A stretch of DNA of 5,861 nt from an uncultured bacterium (GTDB lineage Bacteria > Desulfobacterota > Binatia > HRBIN30), in assembly GCA_937975525.1 (NCBI GenBank), contig CALJUJ010000661.1, positions 1 to 5,861 of the forward strand, written 5' to 3'. Positions within the stretch are counted from its first letter, which is position 1. Each line of letters begins with the position of its first letter. This document shows, one piece after another, positions 1 through 5,861 of the stretch. Under the pieces are notes generated by a model that had not been told where the DNA came from, made no database searches, and saw only the letters and a program-made list of their open reading frames with translations. The position numbers and the translations under genes are program-made.

Positions 1-2185
1 CGCCGAGCACGTACGACGGGCGCACGAGCACCGGATAGGTGATGGCTTCGGCGATGCGCACCGCATCGGCGACACCGCGGGCGCTCCCGCTCGGCGGCTG
101 CTTGAGGTCCAACTTGTCGAGGAGAGCCGAGAAGCGTTCGCGGTCTTCGGCCCGGTCGATCGAATCGGGAGGCGTACCGAGGATCTTGGCCCCCGCCTGC
201 TCCAGCGGCACCGCGAGCTTGAGCGGCGTTTGGCCACCGAACTGAACGATGATGCCGTCGGGGCGCTCGCGTTCGACGATGCTCAGTACGTCTTCACGGG
301 TCAGCGGTTCGAAGTACAGTTTGTCCGAAGTATCGTAATCGGTGCTCACCGTCTCCGGGTTGCAGTTGACCATGATGGTCTCGAAGCCGTCGTCCTTGAG
401 CGCAAAGGCTGCGTGGACACAGCAGTAGTCGAACTCGATTCCCTGGCCGATACGGTTCGGACCACCGCCGAGAATCATGATCTTCTTTCGATCCGTGACG
501 CCCGATTCGTCCTCGCTGTCGTACGAGGAATAGAGATACGGCGTATGCGCCTGAAACTCGGCGCCGCAGGTGTCGACGATCTTGTAGACCGGTTGGATTC
601 CGGCGCCGAGCCGCTCCTGGCGGATGTCTTCTTCGCTGCGTCCCGTGATCTCGGCGATGCGGATGTCCGAGAAGCCCATTTCCTTGGCGATGCGCAGCGT
701 CTCGACGGGTAGCGGAAGTGGCTTCGTTCCGGCGCCGCGAGACTGCGCCGAGACGTTGCGAATGACGTCCTCGAACTCGATGATCTGGCGAATGTTGTCG
801 AGGAACCAGCGATCGATGCGGGTGATGTCGTAGAGCTCGTCGGTCGTGAATCCTTCGCGGAACGCCTGGCCGACGAACCAGAGGCGGCGGCTGTTGGGCT
901 TGCGGAGCTTTGTGACCAGGGCGTCTCGGCCCTCGACCTCGCGTCCCATTCCCTTGCGATCGAAGCCGTGCGAGTCGATCTCCAGGGACCGAATCGCCTT
1001 CTGCAGCGACTCCTTGAAGGTCCTGCCGATGGCCATGACCTCGCCGACGGACTTCATCTGCGGGCCGAGCTCGTCGATGGCTGCGGGGAACTTCTCGAAC
1101 GTGAAGCGTGGGATCTTGGTCACCACGTAGTCGATCGTCGGCTCGAACGAGGCCGGCGTCTCGCGGGTGATGTCGTTGCTGATCTCGTCGAGCGTGTAGC
1201 CGACGGCGAGCTTGGCCGCGATTTTGGCGATGGGGAAGCCGGTGGCCTTACTGGCCAGCGCCGAGCTGCGCGACACCCGCGGATTCATTTCGATGACCAC
1301 GAGGCGCCCGGTGTCCGGATGCACGGCGAACTGAATGTTCGACCCTCCGGTATCGACGCCGATCTCGCGAATGATGTCGAGCGAGGCGTCGCGCATGATC
1401 TGGTACTCTTTGTCCGTGAGCGTCTGCGCCGGCGCGACCGTGATCGAGTCGCCCGTATGCACGCCGAGCGGGTCGAAGTTCTCGATCGAGCAGATGATGA
1501 CGACGTTGTCCTGGGTGTCGCGCATCACCTCGAGCTCGAACTCCTTCCAACCGGCGATCGACTCTTCGACGAGCACTTCGTGCACCGGTGACGCGTCGAG
1601 CCCCGCAGCGCACAGCTCTTCGAACTCTTCCTCGGTGAACGCGAGGCTGCCCCCGGTGCCGCCGAGCGTCCGCGAGGGACGGATGATCAGCGGCAGACCC
1701 ACTTCGGCGCGCACCGCGCGGGCTTCGTCCATCGAGTGCGCGTAGCCGCTGCGCGGCAGGTCGATGCCGATCTTCTCCATCGCCTGCTTGAAGAGGTCGC
1801 GGTCCTCGGCCTTTTTGATCGCCGGGACCTTGGCGCCGATCAGCTCGACGCCGTAGCGCTCGAGCACCCCCGATTCGGCGAGCTCGAGCGCCACGTTGAG
1901 CCCCGTCTGGCCACCGATGGTCGGCAGCAGCGCATCCGGTCGCTCGGCCTCGATGATCTTTTCGAGCATGTCGGCGTTGATCGGCTCGACGTACGTGCGA
2001 TCGGCCGAGCTCGGGTCCGTCATGATCGTCGCCGGGTTGGAGTTGATCAGAATGACCCGGTAGCCCTCCTGCCGCAGGGCCTTGCAGGCCTGCGTGCCGG
2101 AGTAGTCGAACTCGCAGGCCTGTCCGATCACGATGGGACCGGAGCCGATGAGCAGGATCGAGGAGATGTCGGTTCGCTTGGGCAT
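1..2185 (-). CDS. carB: Carbamoyl-phosphate synthetase large subunit, partial (C-terminus outside window)
   Basis: CarB makes carbamoyl phosphate from bicarbonate, two ATP and ammonia channelled from CarA, in the cytoplasm. The frame is open from ATG at 2185 to the left edge: 728 codons with no stop, against about 1070 residues in the family. Numbering matches E. coli CarB through the first ATP-grasp half: R129 (AEDRDLF), R169 (IIRPSRTLGGSGGS), E215 (GWKEFELE), H243 (GVHTGDS), and metal ligands Q285, E299 and N301 (EMNPRVSRSSALASKATG). The oligomerisation/linker region (about 400-555) includes DTCGAEF. The second half opens with ILGGGPNRIGQGIEFDYCC and contains VNCNPETVSTDYDTSD and QFGGQTPLKLA. 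The window stops inside the second ATP-grasp at RPSYVLG, so the rest of that domain and the C-terminal allosteric domain lie outside. R722 corresponds to E. coli R715, implying about seven extra residues between the halves. It is the last visible gene, 28 nt after carA. Identity is certain; the missing end is a window effect. Confidence 0.98.
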   Translation of the reverse strand, partial: MPKRTDISSILLIGSGPIVIGQACEFDYSGTQACKALRQEGYRVILINSNPATIMTDPSSADRTYVEPINADMLEKIIEAERPDALLPTIGGQTGLNVALELAESGVLERYGVELIGAKVPAIKKAEDRDLFKQAMEKIGIDLPRSGYAHSMDEARAVRAEVGLPLIIRPSRTLGGTGGSLAFTEEEFEELCAAGLDASPVHEVLVEESIAGWKEFELEVMRDTQDNVVIICSIENFDPLGVHTGDSITVAPAQTLTDKEYQIMRDASLDIIREIGVDTGGSNIQFAVHPDTGRLVVIEMNPRVSRSSALASKATGFPIAKIAAKLAVGYTLDEISNDITRETPASFEPTIDYVVTKIPRFTFEKFPAAIDELGPQMKSVGEVMAIGRTFKESLQKAIRSLEIDSHGFDRKGMGREVEGRDALVTKLRKPNSRRLWFVGQAFREGFTTDELYDITRIDRWFLDNIRQIIEFEDVIRNVSAQSRGAGTKPLPLPVETLRIAKEMGFSDIRIAEITGRSEEDIRQERLGAGIQPVYKIVDTCGAEFQAHTPYLYSSYDSEDESGVTDRKKIMILGGGPNRIGQGIEFDYCCVHAAFALKDDGFETIMVNCNPETVSTDYDTSDKLYFEPLTREDVLSIVERERPDGIIVQFGGQTPLKLAVPLEQAGAKILGTPPDSIDRAEDRERFSALLDKLDLKQPPSGSARGVADAVRIAEAITYPVLVRPSYVLG

Positions 2186-2194
2186 GTTGTCGTG

Positions 2195-2201
2195 CTCTCT
2201 C
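2195..2201 (-). promoter_or_regulatory. Weak ribosome binding site of carB
   Basis: On the minus strand the purine run GAGAGAG ends 9 nt before the carB ATG at 2185. It is only a partial match to the Shine-Dalgarno consensus. A better-looking AGGA lies more than 20 nt from the start, too far to act directly. With the 28-nt carA-carB gap, carB translation may depend partly on ribosomes coming off carA. The start itself is secure because MPKRTDISSILLIGSGPIVI matches the CarB N-terminus. Confidence 0.5.
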
Positions 2202-2213
2202 GCAAGTCCTGTC

Positions 2214-3323
2214 TCAGGACCGGTCCATGTACTCGAGGAATCGGTCGAACAGGTAGCTCGCGTCGCGCGGCCCGGGCGACGCCTCGGGGTGGTACTGCAC
2301 CGAGAACAGCGGCAGCTCCGCGTGCGCGAGGCCCTCGACCGTGCGGTCGTTGAGATTGACGTGGGTCAATCTCGCCACCTCGCGCAGTGAATCGACGTCG
2401 ACGGCGAAGCCGTGGTTCTGCGAGGTGATCTCGACCTTGCGGGTCGTCAGGTCCATGACCGGTTGATTGCCACCGTGGTGGCCGAACTTGAGCTTGTACG
2501 TCTTGCCGCCGAGCGCGAGTCCGAGGATCTGGTGGCCGAGGCAGATGCCGAAGATCGGCTTCTTGCCGATGAGATCGCGGACAGTCGTCGCGTAGGTGCC
2601 GACGTCGGGATCGCCGGGCCCGTTCGACAGGAAGATCCCGTCGGGGTTCCAGGCCAGCGCGTCTGCGGCAGGCGTCGTTGCCGGGACGACCCGAACCTGG
2701 CACCCGGCCTGGGCGAGATTGCGTAGGATGTTGTGCTTGATTCCGAAGTCGTAGGCGATCACCCGGTAGCGTGACCCGCTGGCCTTGCGGTAGCCCGCTT
2801 CGAGGTCCCAGAGACCTTCCTCCCAATCGTAGGGCTCGGTGCACGTCACCTCGCGCACGAGGTCGCGACCGATCATGCCCGGACGCGCGGCGGCCTTCGC
2901 CGCCAGGCTCTTCGGGTCGAGGTCCTCGGTCGAGATGATCCCCTCCTGCGCGCCGTGCTCGCGCACGTGCCGCACCAGAGCGCGCGTGTCGATGCCTTGG
3001 ATGCCGGGAATCCCGTGGTCGCGCAGGTAGGCGCCGAGACTCTGCTTCGCCCGCCAGTTGCTGGGGGTTTCCCAGTACTCCTTGACGATGAAGCCCTGCA
3101 CGAACGGGCGTCGCGATTCGACGTCCTCGTCGTTCACGCCGACGTTGCCGATCTCCGGATACGTCATCGCCACGAGTTGGCCGCAGTACGACGGGTCGGT
3201 CAGGATCTCCTGGTAGCCCGTCATCGAGGTGTTGAACACGACCTCGCCGCCCGCCTCGCCACGGGCGCCGAAGCTGGTGCCCTCGAACGTCGTCCCGTCT
3301 GCCAGTGTCAGTAGTGCTTTCAC
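2214..3323 (-). CDS. carA: Carbamoyl-phosphate synthetase small (glutaminase) subunit
   Basis: CarA hydrolyses glutamine and feeds ammonia through a tunnel to CarB. The 369-residue product is slightly shorter than E. coli CarA (382) and complete. Residues 1 to about 130 are the CPSase small-chain domain, with EVVFNTSMTGYQEILTDPSY and TYPEIGNVG. About 185-365 is the class I glutamine amidotransferase domain, with the SNGPGDP loop at 233-239, nucleophile C261 in GICLGHQ, and H345/E347 in QYHPEASPGP. The 84-residue Cys-His spacing equals that of E. coli (C269/H353). FGHHGGNQPV and QNHGFAVD are also present. The start is GTG at 3323: its product (M)KALLTLADGTTFEG lines up with the family N-terminus, and a Shine-Dalgarno-like run sits just upstream. 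No ATG, GTG or TTG occurs in the same frame between this codon and the pyrC stop. The gene lies 72 nt after pyrC and 28 nt before carB, the usual carAB pairing. No key residue is missing. Confidence 0.98.
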   Translation of the reverse strand: MKALLTLADGTTFEGTSFGARGEAGGEVVFNTSMTGYQEILTDPSYCGQLVAMTYPEIGNVGVNDEDVESRRPFVQGFIVKEYWETPSNWRAKQSLGAYLRDHGIPGIQGIDTRALVRHVREHGAQEGIISTEDLDPKSLAAKAAARPGMIGRDLVREVTCTEPYDWEEGLWDLEAGYRKASGSRYRVIAYDFGIKHNILRNLAQAGCQVRVVPATTPAADALAWNPDGIFLSNGPGDPDVGTYATTVRDLIGKKPIFGICLGHQILGLALGGKTYKLKFGHHGGNQPVMDLTTRKVEITSQNHGFAVDVDSLREVARLTHVNLNDRTVEGLAHAELPLFSVQYHPEASPGPRDASYLFDRFLEYMDRS

Positions 3324-3327
3324 GAAA

Positions 3328-3334
3328 CCTTCCC
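3328..3334 (-). promoter_or_regulatory. Ribosome binding site of carA (GTG start)
   Basis: GGGAAGG on the minus strand ends 4 nt before the GTG at 3323 (6 nt if the core is GGGAA). It supports the GTG initiation codon, since the gap upstream offers no alternative in-frame start codon. Confidence 0.6.
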
Positions 3335-3358
3335 GCGGAGCCGCTGCCCCGTGCTGCG

Positions 3359-3364
3359 ATTGTA
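3359..3364 (-). promoter_or_regulatory. Possible -10 element ahead of carA (weak)
   Basis: TACAAT on the minus strand matches five of the six bases of TATAAT and sits 35 nt upstream of the carA GTG, preceded by GAAAATCGG. No recognisable -35 box lies 16-18 nt upstream and there is no extended TGn. A chance match is quite possible. If real, it would be an internal promoter giving carAB some expression independent of the pyr leader. Confidence 0.2.
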
Positions 3365-3395
3365 CCGATTTTCGAGCCCGGCGCTGGTGCCGACC

Positions 3396-4685
3396 TCAAG
3401 CATCTTGCGCCTCCGGCCAGACGACGCGACCGCCGACGATCGTCATCGCCGCCCGACCCACCATCTCGACCCCGGCGAAGGGTGTATTGCGCGACTTCGA
3501 GCGAAACGCGCTCGGCTCGACGCTCCAGGCCGCCTCGGGGTCGATCACGGTCAGATCCGCCGCGCAGCCCACGCCGAGGGTGCCGAGGTCGAGCCCGAGA
3601 ATCCGCGCCGGGTTGACCGTGAGCGCGGCGATCAGACGGCTGCGCTCCATCCCGTGCTCACGCCACAGCGCCAGGCTGAGCGGTAGCGCCGTCTCGAGGC
3701 CGACGATGCCGTCGTTGGCCTTGTCGAACTCGACGTCCTTCTCGTCCCTGTGGTGCGGGGCGTGGTCGGTGGCGATCGCGTCGATGGTACCGTCGATCAG
3801 CCCCGCGCGCACGGCGCGGACGTCGGCTTCGGTGCGCAGAGGCGGCTTCATCTTTGCATTCGTATTGTAGCCCTCGACAGCGTGCTCGGTGAGCGTGAAG
3901 TGATGCGGCGCGGCCTCGGCGGTGACCGCCAGGCCCCTCTGCTTCGCCTCGCGAACGAGGTGCACGCCGCCCCGCGTGCTGATGTGGGCAACGTGGAGTC
4001 GGCCCTGCGTGCGCTCGAGGATGGCGATGTCGCGCGCGATCATCGCATCCTCCGCCGCCGCAGGCATGCCTCGCAATCCGAGGCGTAACGACATCTCGCC
4101 TTCGTTCATCACTCCGCCCGACGCGATGTTGCAGTCCTCCTCGTGGGCGATCACCGCCAGGCCGAACATCGCCGCGTATTCCAGGGCGCGGCGCATCAGG
4201 TTGCCGTCCATGATCGGCATGCCGTCGTCGGAAACGGCGACGATCCCGGCGGCGTGCATCTCGCCGATCTCGGCGAGTTGCTCGCCGCGCAGGCCCTTGG
4301 AGACCGCGCCGATCGGGAAGACCCGGGCCGGAGCCGACGCGCGGGCACGGTCGAGCATCGCCGTGGTGACCGCGGCGCTGTCGTTGACCGGATCGGTGTT
4401 GGCCATGCAGGCGACGGAAGCGAAGCCCCCAGCGACGGCGGCGCGCGCGCCTGTGGTGATCGTTTCCCGGTACTCGAAGCCCGGCTCGCGCAAGTGCACG
4501 TGCATGTCGATCAGGCCCGGGACCACCCAGCGGTCTTGGGCGTCGACGATCGTCGCGCCGTCGGCGGCGATGCTGCCCGGCTCCTCGACGGCGGCGATTC
4601 GCCCATCGCGCACCAACACGTCGCGCGCCCTGTCGACGCCGTTGGCCGGGTCGATGACCGTTCCGTTGCGAATCAACAAAGACAT
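3396..4685 (-). CDS. pyrC: Dihydroorotase, class I, catalytically intact
   Basis: PyrC reversibly cyclises N-carbamoyl-L-aspartate to dihydroorotate, the third step of UMP synthesis. The 429-residue product has the usual length for class I (amidohydrolase-superfamily) enzymes. The metal site appears complete: H62 and H64 in DMHVHLREPG, bridging D154 in SDDG, H181 in AHEED, H234 in HVAHIST, and catalytic D307 in ATDHAPHH. Spacings (154-181-234-307) equal those of Bacillus class I enzymes (D151, H178, H231, D304). Substrate-side R66 and N96 (ANTDP) are also present. The short N- and C-terminal beta segments (NGTVIDPANG; GCAADLTVIDPEA) are typical of the superfamily. The intact site argues against the inactive PyrC-like partner that accompanies PyrB in Pseudomonas. 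The ATG at 4685 follows the pyrB stop by 10 nt, and its ribosome binding site overlaps that stop, so the two are probably translationally coupled. Hydantoinase/allantoinase is the main alternative but does not fit the neighbours. Confidence 0.97.
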   Translation of the reverse strand: MSLLIRNGTVIDPANGVDRARDVLVRDGRIAAVEEPGSIAADGATIVDAQDRWVVPGLIDMHVHLREPGFEYRETITTGARAAVAGGFASVACMANTDPVNDSAAVTTAMLDRARASAPARVFPIGAVSKGLRGEQLAEIGEMHAAGIVAVSDDGMPIMDGNLMRRALEYAAMFGLAVIAHEEDCNIASGGVMNEGEMSLRLGLRGMPAAAEDAMIARDIAILERTQGRLHVAHISTRGGVHLVREAKQRGLAVTAEAAPHHFTLTEHAVEGYNTNAKMKPPLRTEADVRAVRAGLIDGTIDAIATDHAPHHRDEKDVEFDKANDGIVGLETALPLSLALWREHGMERSRLIAALTVNPARILGLDLGTLGVGCAADLTVIDPEAAWSVEPSAFRSKSRNTPFAGVEMVGRAAMTIVGGRVVWPEAQDA

Positions 4686-4692
4686 TCGGGCA

Positions 4693-4697
4693 TCCTC
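4693..4697 (-). promoter_or_regulatory. Ribosome binding site of pyrC, overlapping the pyrB stop codon
   Basis: GAGGA on the minus strand is formed by the last two bases of the pyrB TGA plus the next three, and ends 7 nt before the pyrC ATG at 4685, close to ideal spacing. A ribosome terminating on pyrB therefore sits on the pyrC initiation region, an arrangement that favours coupled, balanced synthesis of the two enzymes. Confidence 0.75.
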
Positions 4698-5682
4698 ACG
4701 CCGGCACTTCTTCGCCCGCCGCGGAACGGCGCGCCGCTTCCAGCTCGAGCTCGATCTCCACCGACGGCCGATTCACGAGGAGAAACATCGTCGCCATTCG
4801 CACGGCGATGCCGTTGGTGACCTGGTTCATGATCACCGAGTACGGCCCGTCCGCGACGTCGGTGGCGATCTCGACGCCGCGGTTCATGGGTCCGGGATGG
4901 AGAATGATGACGTCGGGCTTCGCCGCGGCGACGCGCTCCTCGGTCAAGCAGAAGTAGCGCGCGTACTCTTCGATCGTCGGAAAGAAGTTGCGCCCTTGGC
5001 GCTCGAGCTGCACCCGCAGCATCATGATCACGTCGGCGTCGCGCACGCCTTCGCGCAGGTCGTGATGCACTTCTCCCCAGGTAGACGCCTCCGGCGGCAG
5101 GAAGGTCGGCGGCCCGACCAGGCGGACCTGCGCGCCGAGCGTGCGCAAGGCGAAGAGATTGGATCGAGCCACCCGACTGTGGATGACGTCGCCGACGATC
5201 GCGACCGTCAGGCCCGCCAGCTGCGGCTTGTGCTCGGAAATCGTCAGCAGATCCACCAGCGCCTGCGTCGGATGCTCGTGCGCACCGTCGCCGGCGTTGA
5301 CGATCGCGCACGATACGCGCTCGGCGAGAAACGCCGCTGCTCCGGACGACGAGTGGCGCAGGATGATGATGTCGGGCCGCATCGCGTCGAGATTGCGAGT
5401 GGTGTCGAGGAGGGATTCCCCCTTTTTGACGCTGCTCGCGGCGCCGCTGAGACTGACGAAATCGGCGCTCATGCGCTTGGCGGCGATTTCGAAGGAAACC
5501 CGCGTGCGCGTGCTCTCCTCGCAGAAGAAGCTGACCACGGTCTTGCCGCGGAGGGTCGGAACGCGCTTGATGTTACGCTCGGAGATTTCCTTGAATGAGG
5601 CAGCGGTGATCAACAGGGACTCGAGCTCGTCGCGCGAATAGGCCTCGAGCGCGCGCAGGTGGCGGCGCGCGAACCGGCTCAA
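4696..5682 (-). CDS. pyrB: Aspartate carbamoyltransferase catalytic chain
   Basis: PyrB condenses carbamoyl phosphate with aspartate, the committed step of pyrimidine synthesis. The 328-residue product has the two ATCase/OTCase domains. The carbamoyl-phosphate domain shows S57-TRTR-61, K86/K87 in SSVKKGES, R109 in RHSSSG, and H137-PTQ-140 in GAHEHPTQALVD. The aspartate domain shows R170 in VIHSRVARSN, R223 and Q225 in MLRVQ, and HPGPMNRGVEI at 262-272, the form found in Bacillus, Aquifex and Pseudomonas-type enzymes rather than E. coli HPLPRVDEI. The 80s loop and R223-x-Q mark it as ATCase, not ornithine carbamoyltransferase. The start is TTG at 5682: no ATG, GTG or TTG occurs in this frame back to the stop at 5791-5793, and the next downstream candidate (TTG, residue 24) would remove the first helix. 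It overlaps the pyrR stop by 4 nt. No pyrI is present, so the classical allosteric chain is absent locally. A complex with PyrC is plausible by analogy with Aquifex but is inference. Confidence 0.97.
   Translation of the reverse strand: MSRFARRHLRALEAYSRDELESLLITAASFKEISERNIKRVPTLRGKTVVSFFCEESTRTRVSFEIAAKRMSADFVSLSGAASSVKKGESLLDTTRNLDAMRPDIIILRHSSSGAAAFLAERVSCAIVNAGDGAHEHPTQALVDLLTISEHKPQLAGLTVAIVGDVIHSRVARSNLFALRTLGAQVRLVGPPTFLPPEASTWGEVHHDLREGVRDADVIMMLRVQLERQGRNFFPTIEEYARYFCLTEERVAAAKPDVIILHPGPMNRGVEIATDVADGPYSVIMNQVTNGIAVRMATMFLLVNRPSVEIELELEAARRSAAGEEVPA
5679..5682 (-). other. TTGA overlap of pyrR stop and pyrB start
   Basis: On the minus strand the four bases TTGA hold the pyrB TTG start (5682-5680) and the pyrR TGA stop (5681-5679). 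This is the TTG version of the common ATGA stop-start junction and implies re-initiation coupling between the regulator and the first enzyme. Confidence 0.85.
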
Positions 5683-5861
5683 GGCCCGGGCTCCCCGCGG
5701 AGGACGACGACTTCGTCGCGTCCGTCGCTCTCGCGCAAGCGCACCCGAACCGATTCGTCCGTGGCCGTCGGCAGGTTCTTGCCGACGTGATCAGGGCGGA
5801 TCGGCAACTCGCGGTGACCGCGGTCGACGAGCACCGCCAGGCGGACTCGTCGCGGCCGCCC
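5679..5861 (-). CDS. pyrR: PyrR bifunctional pyr operon regulator / uracil phosphoribosyltransferase, partial (N-terminus outside window)
   Basis: Only the C-terminal 60 codons are inside the window, about a third of a typical 175-185-residue PyrR. They read without interruption to TGA at 5681-5679. GRPRRVRLAVLVDRGHRELP followed by IRPDHVGKNLPT is the hallmark PyrR C-terminal block and is nearly the same as in Bacillus PyrR (LAVLVDRGHRELPIRADYIGKNIPT). The PRPP-binding loop (VDDVLYTGRT in the family) would lie just upstream of the visible part. In the family, UMP-bound PyrR binds a leader RNA hairpin and promotes attenuation or blocks translation, and it has uracil phosphoribosyltransferase activity. 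Its place at the head of this operon, overlapping pyrB, fits that role. The RNA target should lie upstream, beyond the right edge, so whether this homologue uses attenuation cannot be judged here. Confidence 0.93.
   Translation of the reverse strand, partial: GRPRRVRLAVLVDRGHRELPIRPDHVGKNLPTATDESVRVRLRESDGRDEVVVLRGEPGP
5691..5696 (-). promoter_or_regulatory. Ribosome binding site of pyrB, inside the pyrR coding end
   Basis: GGGGAG on the minus strand ends 8 nt before the pyrB TTG at 5682 and lies within the final codons of pyrR. It can pair with an upstream CTCC in a short hairpin (5691-5702), so translation through the end of pyrR might be what exposes it. The site supports the TTG start. 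Confidence 0.65.

Larger units (their letters stand above)
3324..3395 (-). other. 72-nt pyrC-carA intergenic spacer, the longest in the operon
   Basis: The other junctions are -4, 10 and 28 nt, so this is the one place inside the operon with room for a regulatory element. Its middle, about 3359-3374, is locally A/T-richer than its surroundings. I see no clear hairpin followed by a T-run, so no terminator is called. Read in the carA frame, it holds 24 sense codons with no stop between the pyrC TGA and the carA GTG. Confidence 0.7.

Noticed and set aside
1..20. carB appears to lack its end, as if truncated or pseudogenised
   Set aside because: The frame is still open and in register with the family (RPSYVLG) at the first bases of the window, so the missing part simply lies beyond the left edge.
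968..2353. Several plus-strand open frames opposite carB (for example 968-1591, 1736-2353) and a minus-strand frame at 1248-1613
   Set aside because: All overlap the continuous carB frame, which matches the family residue by residue. Their translations are charged, repetitive and unlike known proteins.
2128..3399. A 423-codon alternative frame on the same strand as carA, covering all of it
   Set aside because: The product is Arg/Gly/Pro-rich without motifs, while the overlapping carA frame has every catalytic residue of CarA. It is a frame shadow, not overprinting.
4691..4693. An ATG 8 nt upstream of the pyrC start
   Set aside because: It is out of frame with pyrC and lies within the ribosome binding region. 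The ATG at 4685 gives the family N-terminus MSLLIRNGTVIDP.
3922..5598. A 558-codon open frame on the plus strand, antisense to pyrC and pyrB
   Set aside because: It lies almost entirely opposite two well-identified genes and changes phase relative to them at the pyrB-pyrC junction. Its product has low-complexity, Arg/Ala/Ser- and Asp/His-rich composition with no recognisable domain. Long antisense frames are expected in GC-rich DNA where stops are rare.
1..5861. Search for tRNAs, CRISPR repeats, insertion sequences, phage or defence genes, and intrinsic terminators
   Set aside because: Nearly every base is accounted for by five pyr genes and the gaps are at most 72 nt. No repeat families, transposase motifs or hairpin-plus-T-run were seen. 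The window looks like ordinary core metabolism rather than an accessory region.

Overview
The window is ordinary chromosomal DNA from a GC-rich bacterium (roughly 60-65% G+C by eye, with strongly G/C-ending codons). It carries a de novo pyrimidine (UMP) biosynthesis operon. All genes lie on the minus strand, so transcription runs from the right edge to the left edge in the order pyrR - pyrB - pyrC - carA - carB. Three genes are complete (pyrB, pyrC, carA) and two are cut by the window edges (pyrR lacks its N-terminal part, carB its C-terminal part). The order, with a PyrR regulator at the head and no pyrI, resembles pyr clusters of Deltaproteobacteria-like and other GC-rich lineages. The sequence alone does not fix the taxon.

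Layout from right to left: 5861-5679 is the last 60 codons of pyrR, the UMP-responsive attenuation protein / uracil phosphoribosyltransferase. It overlaps by 4 nt (TTGA) with pyrB at 5682-4696 (aspartate carbamoyltransferase catalytic chain). After a 10-nt gap comes pyrC at 4685-3396 (class I dihydroorotase). A 72-nt gap follows, then carA at 3323-2214 (glutaminase subunit of carbamoyl-phosphate synthetase), a 28-nt gap, and carB from 2185 off the left edge (synthetase subunit; 728 codons visible). There is no gene-free stretch longer than 72 nt, no RNA gene, mobile element, CRISPR array or convincing terminator.

How the genes work together: CarA strips ammonia from glutamine and passes it to CarB, which makes carbamoyl phosphate. 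PyrB joins carbamoyl phosphate to aspartate, and PyrC cyclises carbamoyl aspartate to dihydroorotate. These are the first three steps of UMP synthesis, which animals fuse in the CAD protein. PyrR probably adjusts operon expression to the UMP pool through a leader RNA upstream of the window. All catalytic residues that could be checked are intact and none of the frames shows a frameshift. No novel system was found. The points worth a second look are small: a TTG start in a TTGA overlap, a possible hairpin at the pyrB ribosome binding site, pyrC and carA lying in one frame separated by a single TGA, and a weak promoter-like element in front of carA.
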